This document shows, in pieces, positions 1-10,833 of a stretch of 64,000 nt of DNA (position 1 is the stretch's first letter; every line of letters begins with the position of its first letter). This stretch comes from Puccinellia tenuiflora. Its lineage: Eukaryota; Streptophyta; Magnoliopsida; Poales; Poaceae. Position numbers and translations under genes: made by a program. A model generated the notes under the pieces. The model worked only from the letters and a program-made list of their open reading frames with translations, was not told where the DNA came from and made no database searches. The stretch lies in contig QRDG01000527.1 of assembly GCA_012064385.1 (NCBI GenBank), positions 2,817,547 through 2,881,546 on the forward strand. Reading direction: 5' to 3'.

Positions 1-1169
1 TGTGACCCCAGCCTGGAAGGCCGAAATGACCTGTGCGTCGGTGGCGTTGGGGATCTTGTTGCGCACTTGGCTGAAGCGCTGGATGTACTTGCGGAGGGTC
101 TCGCCGGGCTTCTGACGCACAGCGCGGAGGTCGTTGTAGGTGAGGCCGCGCTCGTACGTGCCCTTGAAGTTGGCGACGAAGCACCGGCAGAGCTCCTCCC
201 AGGTGCTGATGGACTCGGCGGGGAGGTTGGTGAGCCATGAGGACGCGGAGTCCTTGAGGGCCATGGGGAACCAGTTCGCCATGACCCTATCGTCCCCCCG
301 GCGGCCTGGATGGCCAGAGTGTAGAGCTGCAGGAACTCCAGGGGGTTGTTCTTGCCGTCGTAGCGCGGAGGGAGGTCCGGCCTCAACTTGACCGGCCAAA
401 CGACGCGACGGAGGCTGCGAGTGAACGCGGCCGTCGTGCCATAGGTGACCGTGCCATTGGCGAGCGTGGCGCGGAGGTGGCGCCCTGCGGTGGCGACGTC
501 CTGGACGGCGCAGTTGCGGCGTTCCTGCCCACGCTCGATGCTCACGCGTGCGTCCTCAGGGGCTCGCTGCACGATTTGGCAGTCGTGCGGCGATGACGCG
601 TGCGATGCAGCGCGGCCGTCGCGAGGAGGAGCCCCCGCTGGAGCAGGTTGCGGTGGAACCGGTGGAGCTGGAGCGGGCGCAGGCTGACGAGGAGGCGCGG
701 GAGGTGCGCCGTGCGCCACGTCCCCCACGAGCGCAGAAGGAACCAGGGAACGAGACGGTGCAGGTGCGGCGGCGCGAGCGGCGCTGATGAGTTCGGAGAC
801 GCGGTTGAGCCAGGCCTCCTGAGCGTCCGACGTGGGGCGGTACTGCAGCAGCTCCTGCGCCATGAGAAGCGCAGTCGCCGGGCTGGGCGCAGGGCGGCCC
901 AGCGAGGAGGCAGCACGGTCCCGCGACGGGTGCAGGGAGGAGGCCTCCTCTTCGCCAAGGTCGTCCTCAGCGAGGTCGATGTCGTCGTCATCCGGGTGCT
1001 CGACGCGGGGCTCGGGGTCGGCGCGGCGCGCCGGAGCGGCGCTCCCGCGCGGGCGGCCGCGTGGGTTGCCAGCAGGAGGAGCGGTGGCGGCGCTGGCCGT
1101 CCGGCGAGCGAGTCGTTCGGCGTGAGAAGGGCCGGCCGTGGCTGCGTCGAGGTTGAAGATGCGCCTCAG
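1..1169 (-). pseudogene. gypsy gag, frameshifted fragment
   Basis: Minus-strand translation gives a Pro/Ala-rich N-terminal region with an acidic patch. It is followed by a retrotransposon gag core containing KLRPDLPPRYDGKNNPLEFL, then WFPMALKDSASSWLTNLP, and near base 60 QKPGETLRKYIQRFSQVRN. These are typical of the plant gypsy gag domain (capsid-like), which packages element RNA in virus-like particles. The frame changes near base 288, between the DGKNNPLEFL part and the ALKDSASSWL part, so about one nucleotide has been lost and the copy is inactive. The reading frame is open back to the primer-binding site without an obvious ATG, so the start is not defined. The 3' end is cut by the window edge. 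Confidence 0.75.
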
Positions 1170-1190
1170 CCCCCTACCTGGCGCGCCAAA
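1170..1190 (-). other. primer-binding-site region of element X
   Basis: The minus strand directly after the LTR reads TTTGGCGCGCCAGGTAGGGG, the position and style of a gypsy PBS. It contains the palindrome GGCGCGCC. I did not identify the matching tRNA. Confidence 0.5.
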
Positions 1191-2253
1191 TGTCGGAGAA
1201 CTGTCCCAGGAACTGGGTGTGTCTCGAGAAGGATCGAGTAAGGGGCTGGACATGGAATCAAACAACCCTCAACGTGCTCCGGCGACGATGCTCGTCGGAC
1301 TTGCTGCGGGACAGCACTGCAGAGATGGAACGCTCGGTCTTACCCAGGTTCAGGGCCCTCTTGTGGAGGTAAAACCCCTACGTCCTGCTTTGGTGTATTG
1401 CACTGCTTGGAGAGTTCACAGTACAAGAAGAGCTTGTCGAGCTCGAGGTGGCTAACAATGGCTGCTTGCTAGTCTTCAGATCTAGGGTTTGGTCTAAGCT
1501 CCCAGATTCCGAAAACCGAACCCCTTGCTTGGGCGCGCCCCTCCTCCTTTTATAGGCGTCTCGGACCCCTTCCGCCCAAATGTTTGGGCGGGAAGGGTTA
1601 CCACACGGCGACGAAGGAGGAGGCGCGGTGCACCATAAAGGTGAAGTCCACCAGAAAGGTGAAGGCCGTGGACGCGGTCCAGGGCAGGGACGGCGTCATC
1701 AAAGCTGGAAAAGGCCACCGTCCAACGGGCGGCGGGCTGGCGCTGCGGAGGCGGAACGGGTCCCACGGTGACGTCGCCCTTGGAGCGTAGCTGCAGACGG
1801 TTCCCTTATCACCGAAGTGGCAATACTCGTTGTCCGCTTTGCTTGGCGCTGCTTTGTTGACTCCTTTATGCATGGGAACGGCAACTGCGGCGTCGTCGTC
1901 ATCGCGCGCAAGCGCGCGCGTCACTCTGCACATGGCGCAGAGCCCATGTGCGCTCTGCCGCGGAGGCAGGGATGGCTTCGTGAGGAAGGAGCCTCGGCGA
2001 GGCGAAAAACCTCGTCGAGCCCTTGGGCTTGGTTCTTAGCAGAATTGCGGGTGGCGTCGGAGACACCTTGTCGAGTTGCGATCCCTCGCCAAGAGAGGGA
2101 ATCCTCGGCGAGGAGAAAAGACCCCTCGCGAGGAGAATACCCTCGCGAGGCTCGCCAGGCTTGGAGAGCCTGGTCCTTAGCGAAAATCATCCAAAGAATC
2201 TTGTGGGCCCTGGCAGGCCGGCCCGTGGTACCCTGGTTTCCACTGTGCCGACA
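1191..2253 (-). repeat. 5' LTR of element X (1063 bp)
   Basis: The ends are TGTCGG and CCGACA, a six-base terminal inverted repeat in the usual TG..CA form. The left end abuts the PBS. The right part contains GC-rich self-complementary stretches (CTCGCGAGG; CCAGGCTTGGAGAGCCTGG). The copy at 9064-9993 matches over most of its length and ends with the same CCGACA. Confidence 0.85.
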
Positions 2254-2379
2254 CTCATGAGGTTTCCAATTATATAGATTGGTCTCAAGACTTTATAACA
2301 GTTATATCTAAATCCACCAATGTTGAAAAATTTAGAAACATTCCCCTTAGCTCTACCTTAGACGCAAGAGAAAAATACT
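2254..2379. other. unassigned 126 bp between two elements
   Basis: AT-rich sequence separating the element X LTR from the TGATACG-type LTR1. No ORF or recognised motif. It is presumably the older target of one or both insertions. Confidence 0.3.
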
Positions 2380-2704
2380 TGATACGTGTCAAACGTATCT
2401 GTAATTTTTGATTGATCCATGCTAGTTATATGCCATTGTTACATGTTTTTACTATATTATTATATCATTTTTAGGCTTTTTGTCGGACTAACCTATTGAC
2501 AAGATGCCCAGTGCTAGTTCCCTGTTTTTGTTGTTTTCTATTTCAGAAAATTTACTTCTGGAAATATTCTCGGAACTGGACGATAATTTACGGGGAATTT
2601 TTACTCGACAAGAAAACGTCAGAGACCAACGGACGACCTAGCTAGGGGGCCACCCAGGGGCCAGGGGCGGCTTGCAGCCGCAGCCCTACCTAGACCCGCG
2701 GGTG
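2380..2704 (+). repeat. LTR1 of the TGATACG family, first part
   Basis: Starts TGATACGTGTCAAACGTATC, the start seen at each LTR of this family in the window. It runs until element G interrupts it at 2705. The text closely follows LTR3 at 30767 and the inverse of the element D LTRs. It is preceded by ATACT, a possible TSD for which I found no partner. Confidence 0.85.
2700..2704. repeat. left target-site duplication of element G (GGGTG)
   Basis: GGGTG precedes the 5' LTR and recurs directly after the 3' LTR at 15675-15679. Confidence 0.85.
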
Positions 2705-5599
2705 TGTAACACGCCAATCTTACATTTGGATGTTATGCATTTAGATCATGTGCATTTCATCATGGCATCTTTTGAAAATCTTGCATTTGTTTGAATTGCA
2801 TCAAAAACCCAAAAGGTTAAATTCAAATCCCTATTTTTGTTTTAAACCAAGACTCATAAAGCTAATTATATATGCTTAGAGTCTTGAGTAAAATTACCTC
2901 ATTTTGGTCAATTATGACAGAGGACAATTTTACAAAATTTTCAAAATTGGTTTGACTCGATTTGGAGTCCAAAATCAAAAGTTATGATTAAAACAAATTT
3001 CAGAAAAAGGAGATATATAAAAGATAAAAAAACGAACCGGGCGAGCTAGTGGGCCGCAGCCCACTAACCGCTGCGCGCTGCGCAGCCAACGGGCCAAGGC
3101 CGGCCCATTCCCTGTCCCACACCGGCCCGCCTCCCTCTATACCTTTTTCTTTTTCTTTTCCCGCTGACAGGTGGACCCCACCTATCAGGTCTTCTTCTAG
3201 AACGAGTCGGTGTCTGTGTTCTTCACGAGTTCATCCGACCGGTGCAAAAATCCCATGAATCCATCCCGATTCGTGCCCCGTTTCGCAAGCAAAAATCGCC
3301 TATAAATAACCCACCATGGCCTCCACCGAAACCCAAAAAAATTTGAGGTTTAGCCATCAAACCGAGCTTGATTTCGAGCTCAGAAAATCCACCGTCGCCG
3401 GCCGCCATTGTTGGAGCTCGGGTGGAGCTCGCCGCCGCCGAACGGAGCAAGGAGGAGAAGGGCAGCGAGGAGGAGGAGGACCGGAGCGAGGATCCGCGCT
3501 CGAAGCCGTCGTCTCCAAGGCCGGGGGACCACCGGAGCCGCCGCTGCCATCAACCACCGAGCCGCCACCGCCCATCTCCGGTGAGTCGCGCCGCCGTCGT
3601 GGACGAACGCATCCTCGGCCATCTGATCTCGATCGGGCCCGAACCGGTATGCGCTTGCGTCAGCATGATGTCGTGCTGACGTCAGAGCTAGCCTGTCCGC
3701 GGAATCTTTTCCGTTTAATTTCGTTTAAAATTTCCAGGAAATTATTAAAATTTGTAAAATTCATAGTAAATCAACCGTAAGTCGAAAAATTAAGTTTAAT
3801 ATACCAAAATTCTTAGAAAAATAAGATCTATCCAGATCTGTGATAAAATTTAACTTTTAACGAATAATTATTTTCTGTATTTTTGAATCTTTTTAATTGG
3901 TATTTTAGCCATAACTTTTTATCTATAGCTCTATTTAAATTAATTCCTTCGGCTAAAAGTTTTAAAATTGAATCCTCTGTCCAGAGAATATTAAACCTAA
4001 TTTTTATGAATAAGTTCTTGAATTAATAATAACATATCTAAGTCTAGCCTTTTTAATCTACATTAAATTGCTCTTTAATTGAATTGTTGCATTAAAAATA
4101 TTTTATCATGCATCATATAATTCAGAGAACTAAAATGTTTCGTGTCATATTAACATGTCATGCATTCATATGTGAATGATTGTTTTGTTTTCTTATGTTG
4201 TATATCGCTTGCTACCGTGTAGACAACGACGTCGACTGCGATTGTTGCTTTAACTGCGACGATTGTGTGAACGACTACTCCGACAATTGAAAGGCAAGTG
4301 ATGCAATCATATGACCTATTATTTTCCTATGCATTTTAGTACTATTTTTCGTAGTAATGCATGTGTAGGAGTTGTTTGTATGCTAAGCTAGGTTATTCAC
4401 TAACACCCAAGTGAATTGCCATATGTATCCTTCTAGACTAGTTTTTCTTCAAACCATCGTTGTTAATTGCTTAGTTGCTTAGACGTGGTTGTGGGATCAC
4501 ATGTTATGGAAGATGTTATTGTCATTGTTGTTTCTTTTCAATCCTAATAAAGCAACTTTAATTAAATTGATGTCTGGGTGGTATTGGTCCGTTTTGATGG
4601 AAAATAGTTGAGTGGCTGCTCGGGTCCGTAGTATCTGAGTAGGTGCACTTGTGTTCGGCCACCCAGGTTCCCGAGAATTATTGTGGTGTCATGTTTAGTA
4701 GCTTACGAGTACAACCACATGTCGATATAGTATGGGCTTCGTCTTGACTAACTAAGTAGTAGGCACTCGGGTCCCCGTAGCCAGAGATGTAGCGTAGTAG
4801 GTTTGGTACGGTGCGGAGGATGGCTTGAGGGTCTAGTACCCAACGGTCTCGGTTTAACTTTCTCCCAACCAATATAAAAATTGAGTGTTTAGGTAAATGG
4901 GGTTAGATAGACCATGTGGGTAAACTGTACAACACCTTCGAAGGTTTTAAAAATCTGAGTACTTAGTCGTGTCCCCGGTTACAGACAACTTGAGCCAACT
5001 AGACTAGATCCTACAAGAGTTCTCATTCATTCCAATTTCAGAAAATAAAATTTGATGGGTGAACCCAGGGATAGGAGCACTGATTTCTATCGGTGTCCAA
5101 TGATTGTTTACTTTTGTTGTAAAATTGTTTATCAAATTGATAGGTTAAAATTGCTTTTTATGCAAAGAGCCTTCAAGTCCACCTAGCCCAAATTGCATGT
5201 AGTAGCTAGGTAGACTAGTGTTTTATTAATCCCATGCACACTTGCCAGTACAATTCAAATTGTACTGACCGTATTCACGAATGGCTGCAATTACACTATT
5301 GTAGGTACGATATTACGTAGGTGTTGGAGCTACACCCAGCATGTACGCCTCTGGCACGAGTTGAATGGAGCTTCATTGTCGTTTATTTTCCACTATGTGC
5401 TTTTATTTCATTAAAGTTATTTTGTGCTAGCGTCAATGCTATGCAAAGATGTAAGGACTTTGTTATTCTGGATCATTTCTTTGTAATAAAGACGCATTGC
5501 GCTCTGTTATTTCATTTGTAATGAGTGTGCTAGTGAGTCGATCCGGGACTAGCACTACACTCATAGACGAGATCCATATTATTGGGTCGAGTCGCTACA
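2705..5599 (+). repeat. 5' LTR of element G (2895 bp)
   Basis: Begins TGTAACACGCC and ends GTCGCTACA. It contains a TATA box (TATAAATA, 3301-3308) followed by a GC-rich leader with a good splice-donor-like CGGTGAGTCG near 3580, so U3, promoter and a long leader all lie inside the LTR. About 1.1 kb (roughly 3930-5006) is absent from the 3' LTR. The region has no genuine gene; short ORFs in it are incidental. Confidence 0.9.
3301..3308 (+). promoter_or_regulatory. TATA box in the element G 5' LTR
   Basis: TATAAATA in a GC-rich context. The same box is at 14530-14537 in the 3' LTR, with conserved flanks. Confidence 0.6.
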
Positions 5600-5601
5600 G
5601 A

Positions 5602-5614
5602 TGGTATCAGAGCC
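5602..5614 (+). other. PBS of element G, initiator tRNA-Met type
   Basis: TGGTATCAGAGCC lies two bases after the LTR end. It is the standard complement of the 3' end of plant initiator tRNA-Met. Confidence 0.9.
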
Positions 5615-6104
5615 TTGTGTTGGCTGTAGTATCGAGACCTAGGATTGGAATAGGAAAGCCATAGGATCAAAATTTAATTTATTTACTTTTCCTTATGCAT
5701 TTTCCTACATCTTTTCTTATATTCTTACCTCATCATTTCTCACTCTTTCCTGATTCTAAATATAGATGGGAGAACACCAAGTTATGAAGGATGGATTGGA
5801 GTCCGGAAGGATACTTGCGAGTGAAAGTGCATGGTTGATCCCATGCATGGTTTTGGTAATTAATGACAATCTCTATGGACTAATATTTGCATTGAGCTCT
5901 ATGTGTAGGTTGTCCTTTAGCTTGTGTCAAGATTAAGGTGTCAAGGTGGGATCCCGGCGGGATGTCACTTTTAGTGTATTTTGCCTTTTCTAGTTCAAAA
6001 TTTTGTGCCAAAATTTACACTAGTAAAAGCAAAATGCACTACAAGTGGGACTTAGATGGGATCCCACTTGACACCCTAGTCAAGATCATTTGTTGATCAA
6101 GGCC

Positions 6105-6192
6105 AAGCTTGCTTGTCTCCATTGGTTGGAGTCAAGGTCAAGGTTAGAAAGCTTGCTTGTCTCCATTGGTTGGAGTCAAGGTCAAGGTTAGA
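6105..6192 (+). repeat. 44-bp perfect tandem duplication
   Basis: Two identical 44-bp units start at 6105 and 6149 (AAGCTTGCTTGTCTCCATTG onward). The flanking GATCATTTG..TTGATCAAGG is also duplicated with small changes, so the original duplication was somewhat larger. Confidence 0.85.
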
Positions 6193-7024
6193 AGATCATT
6201 TGTGTTGATCAAGGCTAAGTGCGGGTTGATCGACACTCAAGTCCAAGTGAAGATATGCCGAAGAGTGCTTTCCCCATCTTGGTGTATGGGGGAGCGTCAT
6301 GTGAATCTTCACCAAGCGAAGCGCAATGAAGAAAGGTGGTGCGTCTTGAGGAGTTGAAGATCGTCTTCATCGATCTCAAGTGGTTTAAGCGCAAGGCAAA
6401 GGTATGATCTTGCTAGGGTTTTTATTTTACCGGTCTCATGATGTTTAGTGAGAGACCGGATTATAGGATAGATAGCCGTACTATCAAGAGGGGCTCTCGA
6501 CCGAGTATCGTGATCGTATCGTCGTAGAGAGCACAAACCTTTGCATCCTTGCAATCATCTTTATTGGTTCATATTTGGCTTTTATTCATGTGAGAATTTA
6601 GAGCTTGTGTTCATCTCCATACCAAGCTCTAGTTCACCAAAAACGGATTTAATGAATATCTTCTTGCGTTTTTGGTATTGGAGGTTTTACCGGTTTTGGT
6701 ATTGAGGTCAAACTCTCTCCTTATATTTTCCTCCTCACATGATATACTATGATGTGTATATGCATGATCTTGTAGGGCTTGTGATTATCTTCGAAACAAG
6801 CCCAAGATCATAGAAAACGGAGTCTTGATGAAAAGCTTGTGCGTTCTCGGTGTTGGAGATTTTGCCGGTTCATCCGCTTGGAAAGGTCTCACCATTCCAT
6901 CCCTCCGCACAATCTCCTTTGCTTGTTTTTGTAGGGTAAGCTCTTGTCGTCCTCTTTCCAACAAAATTGGATTCACTCGATTCGGACTTCATTTGCAAAA
7001 GTTATGGCAGTTCTGGTTTTCACT

Positions 7025-7415
7025 GTTTTGATCTACCCCGGAGAGGGCCCGGAATCTCCGCCCTACCGGAATCTCCGGCCCTGTGACCCGGAATCTCTGG
7101 CCCCCCTGTTTTCGCTGCTGTTTTGTGTTTACTATGGTGCGCCACTGTATAGGGGTCCGGAGTTCCCCCGGAGATGGACCGGAGTCTCCGGCACACCGGA
7201 GTCTCCGGCCCGAGGACCCGGAATCTCCGGCCCTCATTTTTCTCAGCCCATTTGCATCTGTGTGGTGCGCCTCTGGATAGGGGTCCGGAACTCCCCCGGA
7301 GGGTGCCCGGAGTCTCCGGCCCCAATGACCGGAATCTCCGGCCTCCCCGATGACCCAGCAGGCCGGAGTCTCCGGTCAGTTACTCCGGAGTCTCCGGCCT
7401 GGACAGGCTCCACCG
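7025..7415 (+). repeat. array of palindromic CCGGARTCTCCGG motifs
   Basis: About ten copies or near-copies of CCGGAGTCTCCGG or CCGGAATCTCCGG occur in 390 bp, together with GGTCCGGAGTTCCCCCGGAG blocks. Two larger units can be seen, each with a GTGGTGCGCC- or ATGGTGCGCC-type segment, then GGATAGGGG or GTATAGGGG, then the palindromes. Each 13-mer is an inverted repeat around one central base. Confidence 0.8.
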
Positions 7416-9003
7416 GCTAATTTTTGGGGGAGACTATAAAAAGCCTCCTTCCCCTCCAAAACCTAGTTACACACCTTGCTCACTTGTTCTTGCTCTTCCC
7501 CTTTGTTCTAATCATTGTGAGCTTGATTCCTCTCTTCCCCTCCAATAATTGCCCAAATTCAGGGTTTCAAGAGAGGAGATCTAGATCTACCATTCCACCA
7601 ATCAAATTCCCCTCTAAGTGAGGGGAACCTTGTGGATCTAGATTTGGGGTTGCTTTGTGTTCATCCCCTTTGTTCTTCCTCTCTTATTCCCTCCATAGCA
7701 TTTGTTGCTTGGTTGGAATTTGAGAGTGAAGGACTTGACCACTTCATGTGTTTCTTGCCTCTTGCATTAGTTGCATCGGGTTGCTCTCTCCGTGGTGATA
7801 CATGAAGTTGAAGGTTGAGAAGCTTGTTACTCTTGGGTGCATTGTGTTCCCAAGAGCTTGTTGCCTCTTGGGTGCATCGTGTACCCTAGACGGTTGGAGG
7901 TGCCGCGAAGACTTCGAGTTGTGAAGCTTCGGCACGAGTTTGGGAGCCCCCAATTGAGTTGTGGGTGTGTGCCCCAAGAGAAGTTCTAAAGGGCTCCGGA
8001 ATCCGCCCCGAAGGATTCCGATAGTGGAAGGTGAACCAATCCCTTGGGTGAGGTTCATTGGAGAATAGGGTGAGGCCTTTGTGGCATCTTGAGTAGACCT
8101 CTTGTGGTGAGATCACACCCCTCCAACGAGATGTACTCCCTTAACAAGGAGGAACTCGGGAATACATCCTCTTCTCCGCGTGCCTCGGTTATTTCTATAC
8201 CCGAGCTTTTACTTATGCAATTTACATTGTGATAGCCTTCGTGCTTGAAGTTCATATCTTGCTATCATCTTGTTGCTTGAATTGCTTAGCATAAGTTGTT
8301 GGTGCACATAGGTGAACCTAGAATATTAGGTTGTTGGCTTGTTAATTTAAACACATAGTTTTATTCCGTAATTATCAAGCCCCTAATTAGAAAAAGTTTT
8401 AATCGCCTATTCACCCCCCCCCTCTAGGCGACATCCGGCATAGCTTGTTCTTTCAGCGAGGCTACTAGCTCGTGTGTCTGAGGAATTAGCATCAGCACGC
8501 AAGCTCGAGAAGACCCTGAGGTCCGACATAGTGAACATTGCTATTGAACTATGTGACCAGGATGATCGATTTCTTGCTAAGGATAATCAGATTGCCTTAC
8601 TACGGAAGGAGATTGCAAGTTTGCGAGCTCAACAAACTCCATCACCACTAGAGGAAGATGTAGAGGAGTACAATCCCGAGAAAGTTATCCCCTACAACTA
8701 TGAGGATGAAGGGACTAGATAGTCATGCCCACCTTATAGTCTTTGATAGGTTATCGTTTTGCGTGTTAGGTGTTGATCATACCAAAACGTGTGGTATGGC
8801 AACTTTAGTCGAGAGCTTTCTTTTGTTTTCTTAAGTTTGAAACCTTGTAATTTTCGCAGATTTCTAGACCCTATTTTGGAAAAGTATTTTAAAATGTTTG
8901 GATTGATTATTTGATGCTTGCTAAGTGTTGTTTTGATCATAATAGGAGTGGGTAGTTATTTCCATAGCCTTTCCGTCTAAAACTTGTCTTTTCCCAACCA
9001 TAG

Positions 9004-10649
9004 ATGCCTCCCCGTCGCAACCCCGATAACAACAACACCGGGAACAACGACATGCAGCAAGTGATGACTCGTCGAACTCGCTGTGGGACGACACTGCAGA
9101 GATGGACACACGGTGTTACCCAGGTTCAGGGCCCTCTTGGAGAGGTAAAAAAACCCTACGTCCTGCCTTGGTTGTATTGCACTTGCTTGGAGAGGTTCTA
9201 GTACAGAGAGAGCTTGGCGAGCTCGAGGTGGCTAACAATGGCTAACCCTAGATCTCAGATCTGAACCTCAAAGCTAACCAGAATCGAACCCTTTGCCCGG
9301 ACGTGCTCCCCCTCCTTTTATAGGTGTCTTGGACCTCTTCCCCCAAATATCTTGGTGGGAAGGGTTACCACATGGCGACGAGGGAGGAGGACGGGTGCAC
9401 GATAAAGGGGGCGTCCATGGACGCGGTCCATGGCAGGGGGCGGTGTCACCAAAGCTGGAAAAGCCACCGTCCAGCCAGGACGGTGGGCTGGCGCCGCTGA
9501 GGTGGGATGTGTCCCACGGTGACGTCGCCCTTGGAGGGTAGCTGCAGACGGTCCCCTTATCACCAAAGTGGCAATTCTTGGAGCTCCTTTGCTTGGTGCA
9601 GCGTTATTGACTGCTTTATACACGAGAACGGCAACTGTGGCGCTACCGTCACCGTGCGCAGGCGCGGTCGTCACCGCGCGCTGGCGCGTCCGTGACTCTC
9701 CGGAGGGCGTAGAGCCCATGTGCGCTCTGCCGCGGAGGCAGAGCTGGCTTCGTGGGGAAGGAACCCCGCGAGGCATGGACGTCTCGCCGAGCCTTTGGCT
9801 TGGTCCTTAGCAGAATCGAGGGCAGCGCCCGAGATGCCCTCTCGAGGAGGAGGAGGAGGGGTCCCTCGCGAGGGGAAAAACCCTCGCGAGGCTCGCCAGG
9901 CTTGGAGAGCCTGGTCCTTAGCGAAATCTTCTGAAGAGTGTCGTGGGCCCTGGCAGGCCGGCCCGTGGTACCCTGGTTTCCACTGTGCCGACAAGTACAT
10001 TGATGACTTCAGCAATTTAGCTCGCTATGCGCGTGAAGATGTGGATACTGATCTGAAGAGGCGTGAGAGATTCCTCGATGGGCTAAACGATGAGCTGGCT
10101 GTCCAATTGTCGGTAGTTCACATTCCAAACTACCAGACACTCATCGACAAAGCTATCATTCTTGAAGGCAAGCAGAAGCAGGCGGAGAGCCGCAACAGGA
10201 AGTACAATCATGGTGGCCATGGTTCTGGATCTCACCAGAAGGTCTGAACTCACCATGATGATAATGGAGGCTCTCACTACAACAAGCATGGGGGCAATAA
10301 CCATCGTGGAGGAAATGGACACCAGCACAATGGAAGAAATGGCCACAATCATAATGGTCATAGGGGCAACTATCACCACAATAGAGGCAATGGACACAAC
10401 CACAACCCAGCACACAAGAAGGACCTCAGTCAGGTGCAGTGCTACAGATGCAAGAAGATGGGGCATTACTCAACTGATTGCACTGAGAAGAAGCCTGAAG
10501 AAGGAGCCAAGCCAAACCCATTCCAGAAGGCAACTGCAAATCATGTGAACGTGGAGGAAGTCTATGACGAACCGGACCTGGTGATGGGTAAGCTCTTGAT
10601 CAATTCATGCACCGCTCTTGTTCTTTTTTATACTGGTGCATCGCATTGA
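9004..10649 (+). pseudogene. gag (and start of protease) of element G, interrupted
   Basis: The ATG at 9004 begins MPPRRNPDNNN, a standard start for this gag family. The frame breaks off at about 9064, where an X-type LTR fragment begins, and resumes at 9993 with KYIDDFSNLARYAREDVDTD. A large middle part of gag is therefore missing. A TGA at 10245-10247 replaces an Arg codon. A His/Asn/Gly-rich linker follows, then a CCHC zinc knuckle (CYRCKKMGHYSTDC, 10437-10478) that binds nucleic acid. The frame enters the protease, where the active-site DSG is replaced by YTG (FYTGASH), and stops at 10649. Non-functional. Confidence 0.85.
9064..9993 (-). mobile_element. truncated element X LTR inside gag of element G
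   Basis: From about 9064 this matches the X LTR from about 1286 to its end, finishing ACTGTGCCGACA. The first 95 bp of the LTR (its 3' end in element orientation) are missing. No 5-bp target duplication is visible and a block of gag codons is absent, so the insertion or its collapse removed both the LTR end and neighbouring host sequence. Confidence 0.85.
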
Positions 10650-10833
10650 TTCGTATCGAGGGCATTTGTGGGTAAGAGTATGTTAGCATCTGAGATGCTT
10701 AGGGGAGTGATTAGAGTAAGCTCACCCGGAGGATAAATGATTGCAAAGGCTATATGCCGTAATTTGACCTTAGAGATTGGTTCCCACAAATCTTATCATA
10801 TTATAATCACAAGGCTTAGATGTAATACTATGC
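10650..10833 (+). pseudogene. decayed protease region of element G
   Basis: The frame continues past the stop at 10649 with recognisable gypsy protease text, broken by further stops near 10736 and 10820. No catalytic Asp remains at the expected site. Confidence 0.55.

Larger units (their letters stand above)
1..2253 (-). mobile_element. Ty3/gypsy element X, 5' end only
   Basis: The window opens inside a minus-strand LTR retrotransposon. Reading leftwards on the minus strand there is an LTR, a primer-binding-site region and then gag. The rest (pol and the 3' LTR) would lie left of base 1. The sequence is GC-rich. A second copy of most of this LTR lies at 9064-9993, which supports the LTR assignment. 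Superfamily is inferred from the gag domain; the family name is not known to me. Confidence 0.8.
5822..8455 (+). mobile_element. solo LTR (2634 bp) inside element G
   Basis: Bounded by TGAAAGTGC and GTTCTTTCA (terminal inverted repeat TGAAAG/CTTTCA) and by the 5-bp duplication GCGAG (5817-5821 and 8456-8460). No PBS, PPT or coding domain lies inside and no half is repeated, so it reads as a solo LTR left by LTR-LTR recombination. Just inside the right end is a C-homopolymer run and GGCGACATCC. It contains a 44-bp tandem duplication and an array of palindromic 13-mers, listed separately. Superfamily not assigned. Confidence 0.8.
5766..8722 (+). pseudogene. leader ORF between PBS and gag of element G, split by insertion
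   Basis: A short ORF starts at the ATG at 5766, is interrupted at 5822 by a solo LTR, and resumes in frame after the duplicated GCGAG, ending with the stop at 8722. If the insertion is ignored it would be about 105 residues. The visible second part is rich in Leu, Glu, Lys and Arg with heptad-like spacing, suggesting a coiled coil, and ends in an acidic tail. It is separated from the gag ATG at 9004 by 280 bp. I do not recognise it as a known retroviral domain and give no function. Confidence 0.5.

Noticed and set aside
445..1241. Plus-strand ORFs opposite the gag of element X
   Set aside because: The real frame is on the minus strand (gypsy gag text). The others are GC-driven shadows.
3316..3780. 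ORFs in the element G LTR leader, on both strands and repeated near 14650
   Set aside because: They lie in the untranslated leader within the LTR, contain a splice-donor-like site and are Arg/Pro-rich without motifs.
7025..7415. CRISPR-like regularly spaced palindromes
   Set aside because: Plant nuclear LTR context, irregular spacing and no spacers of equal length. Treated as an LTR-internal repeat.
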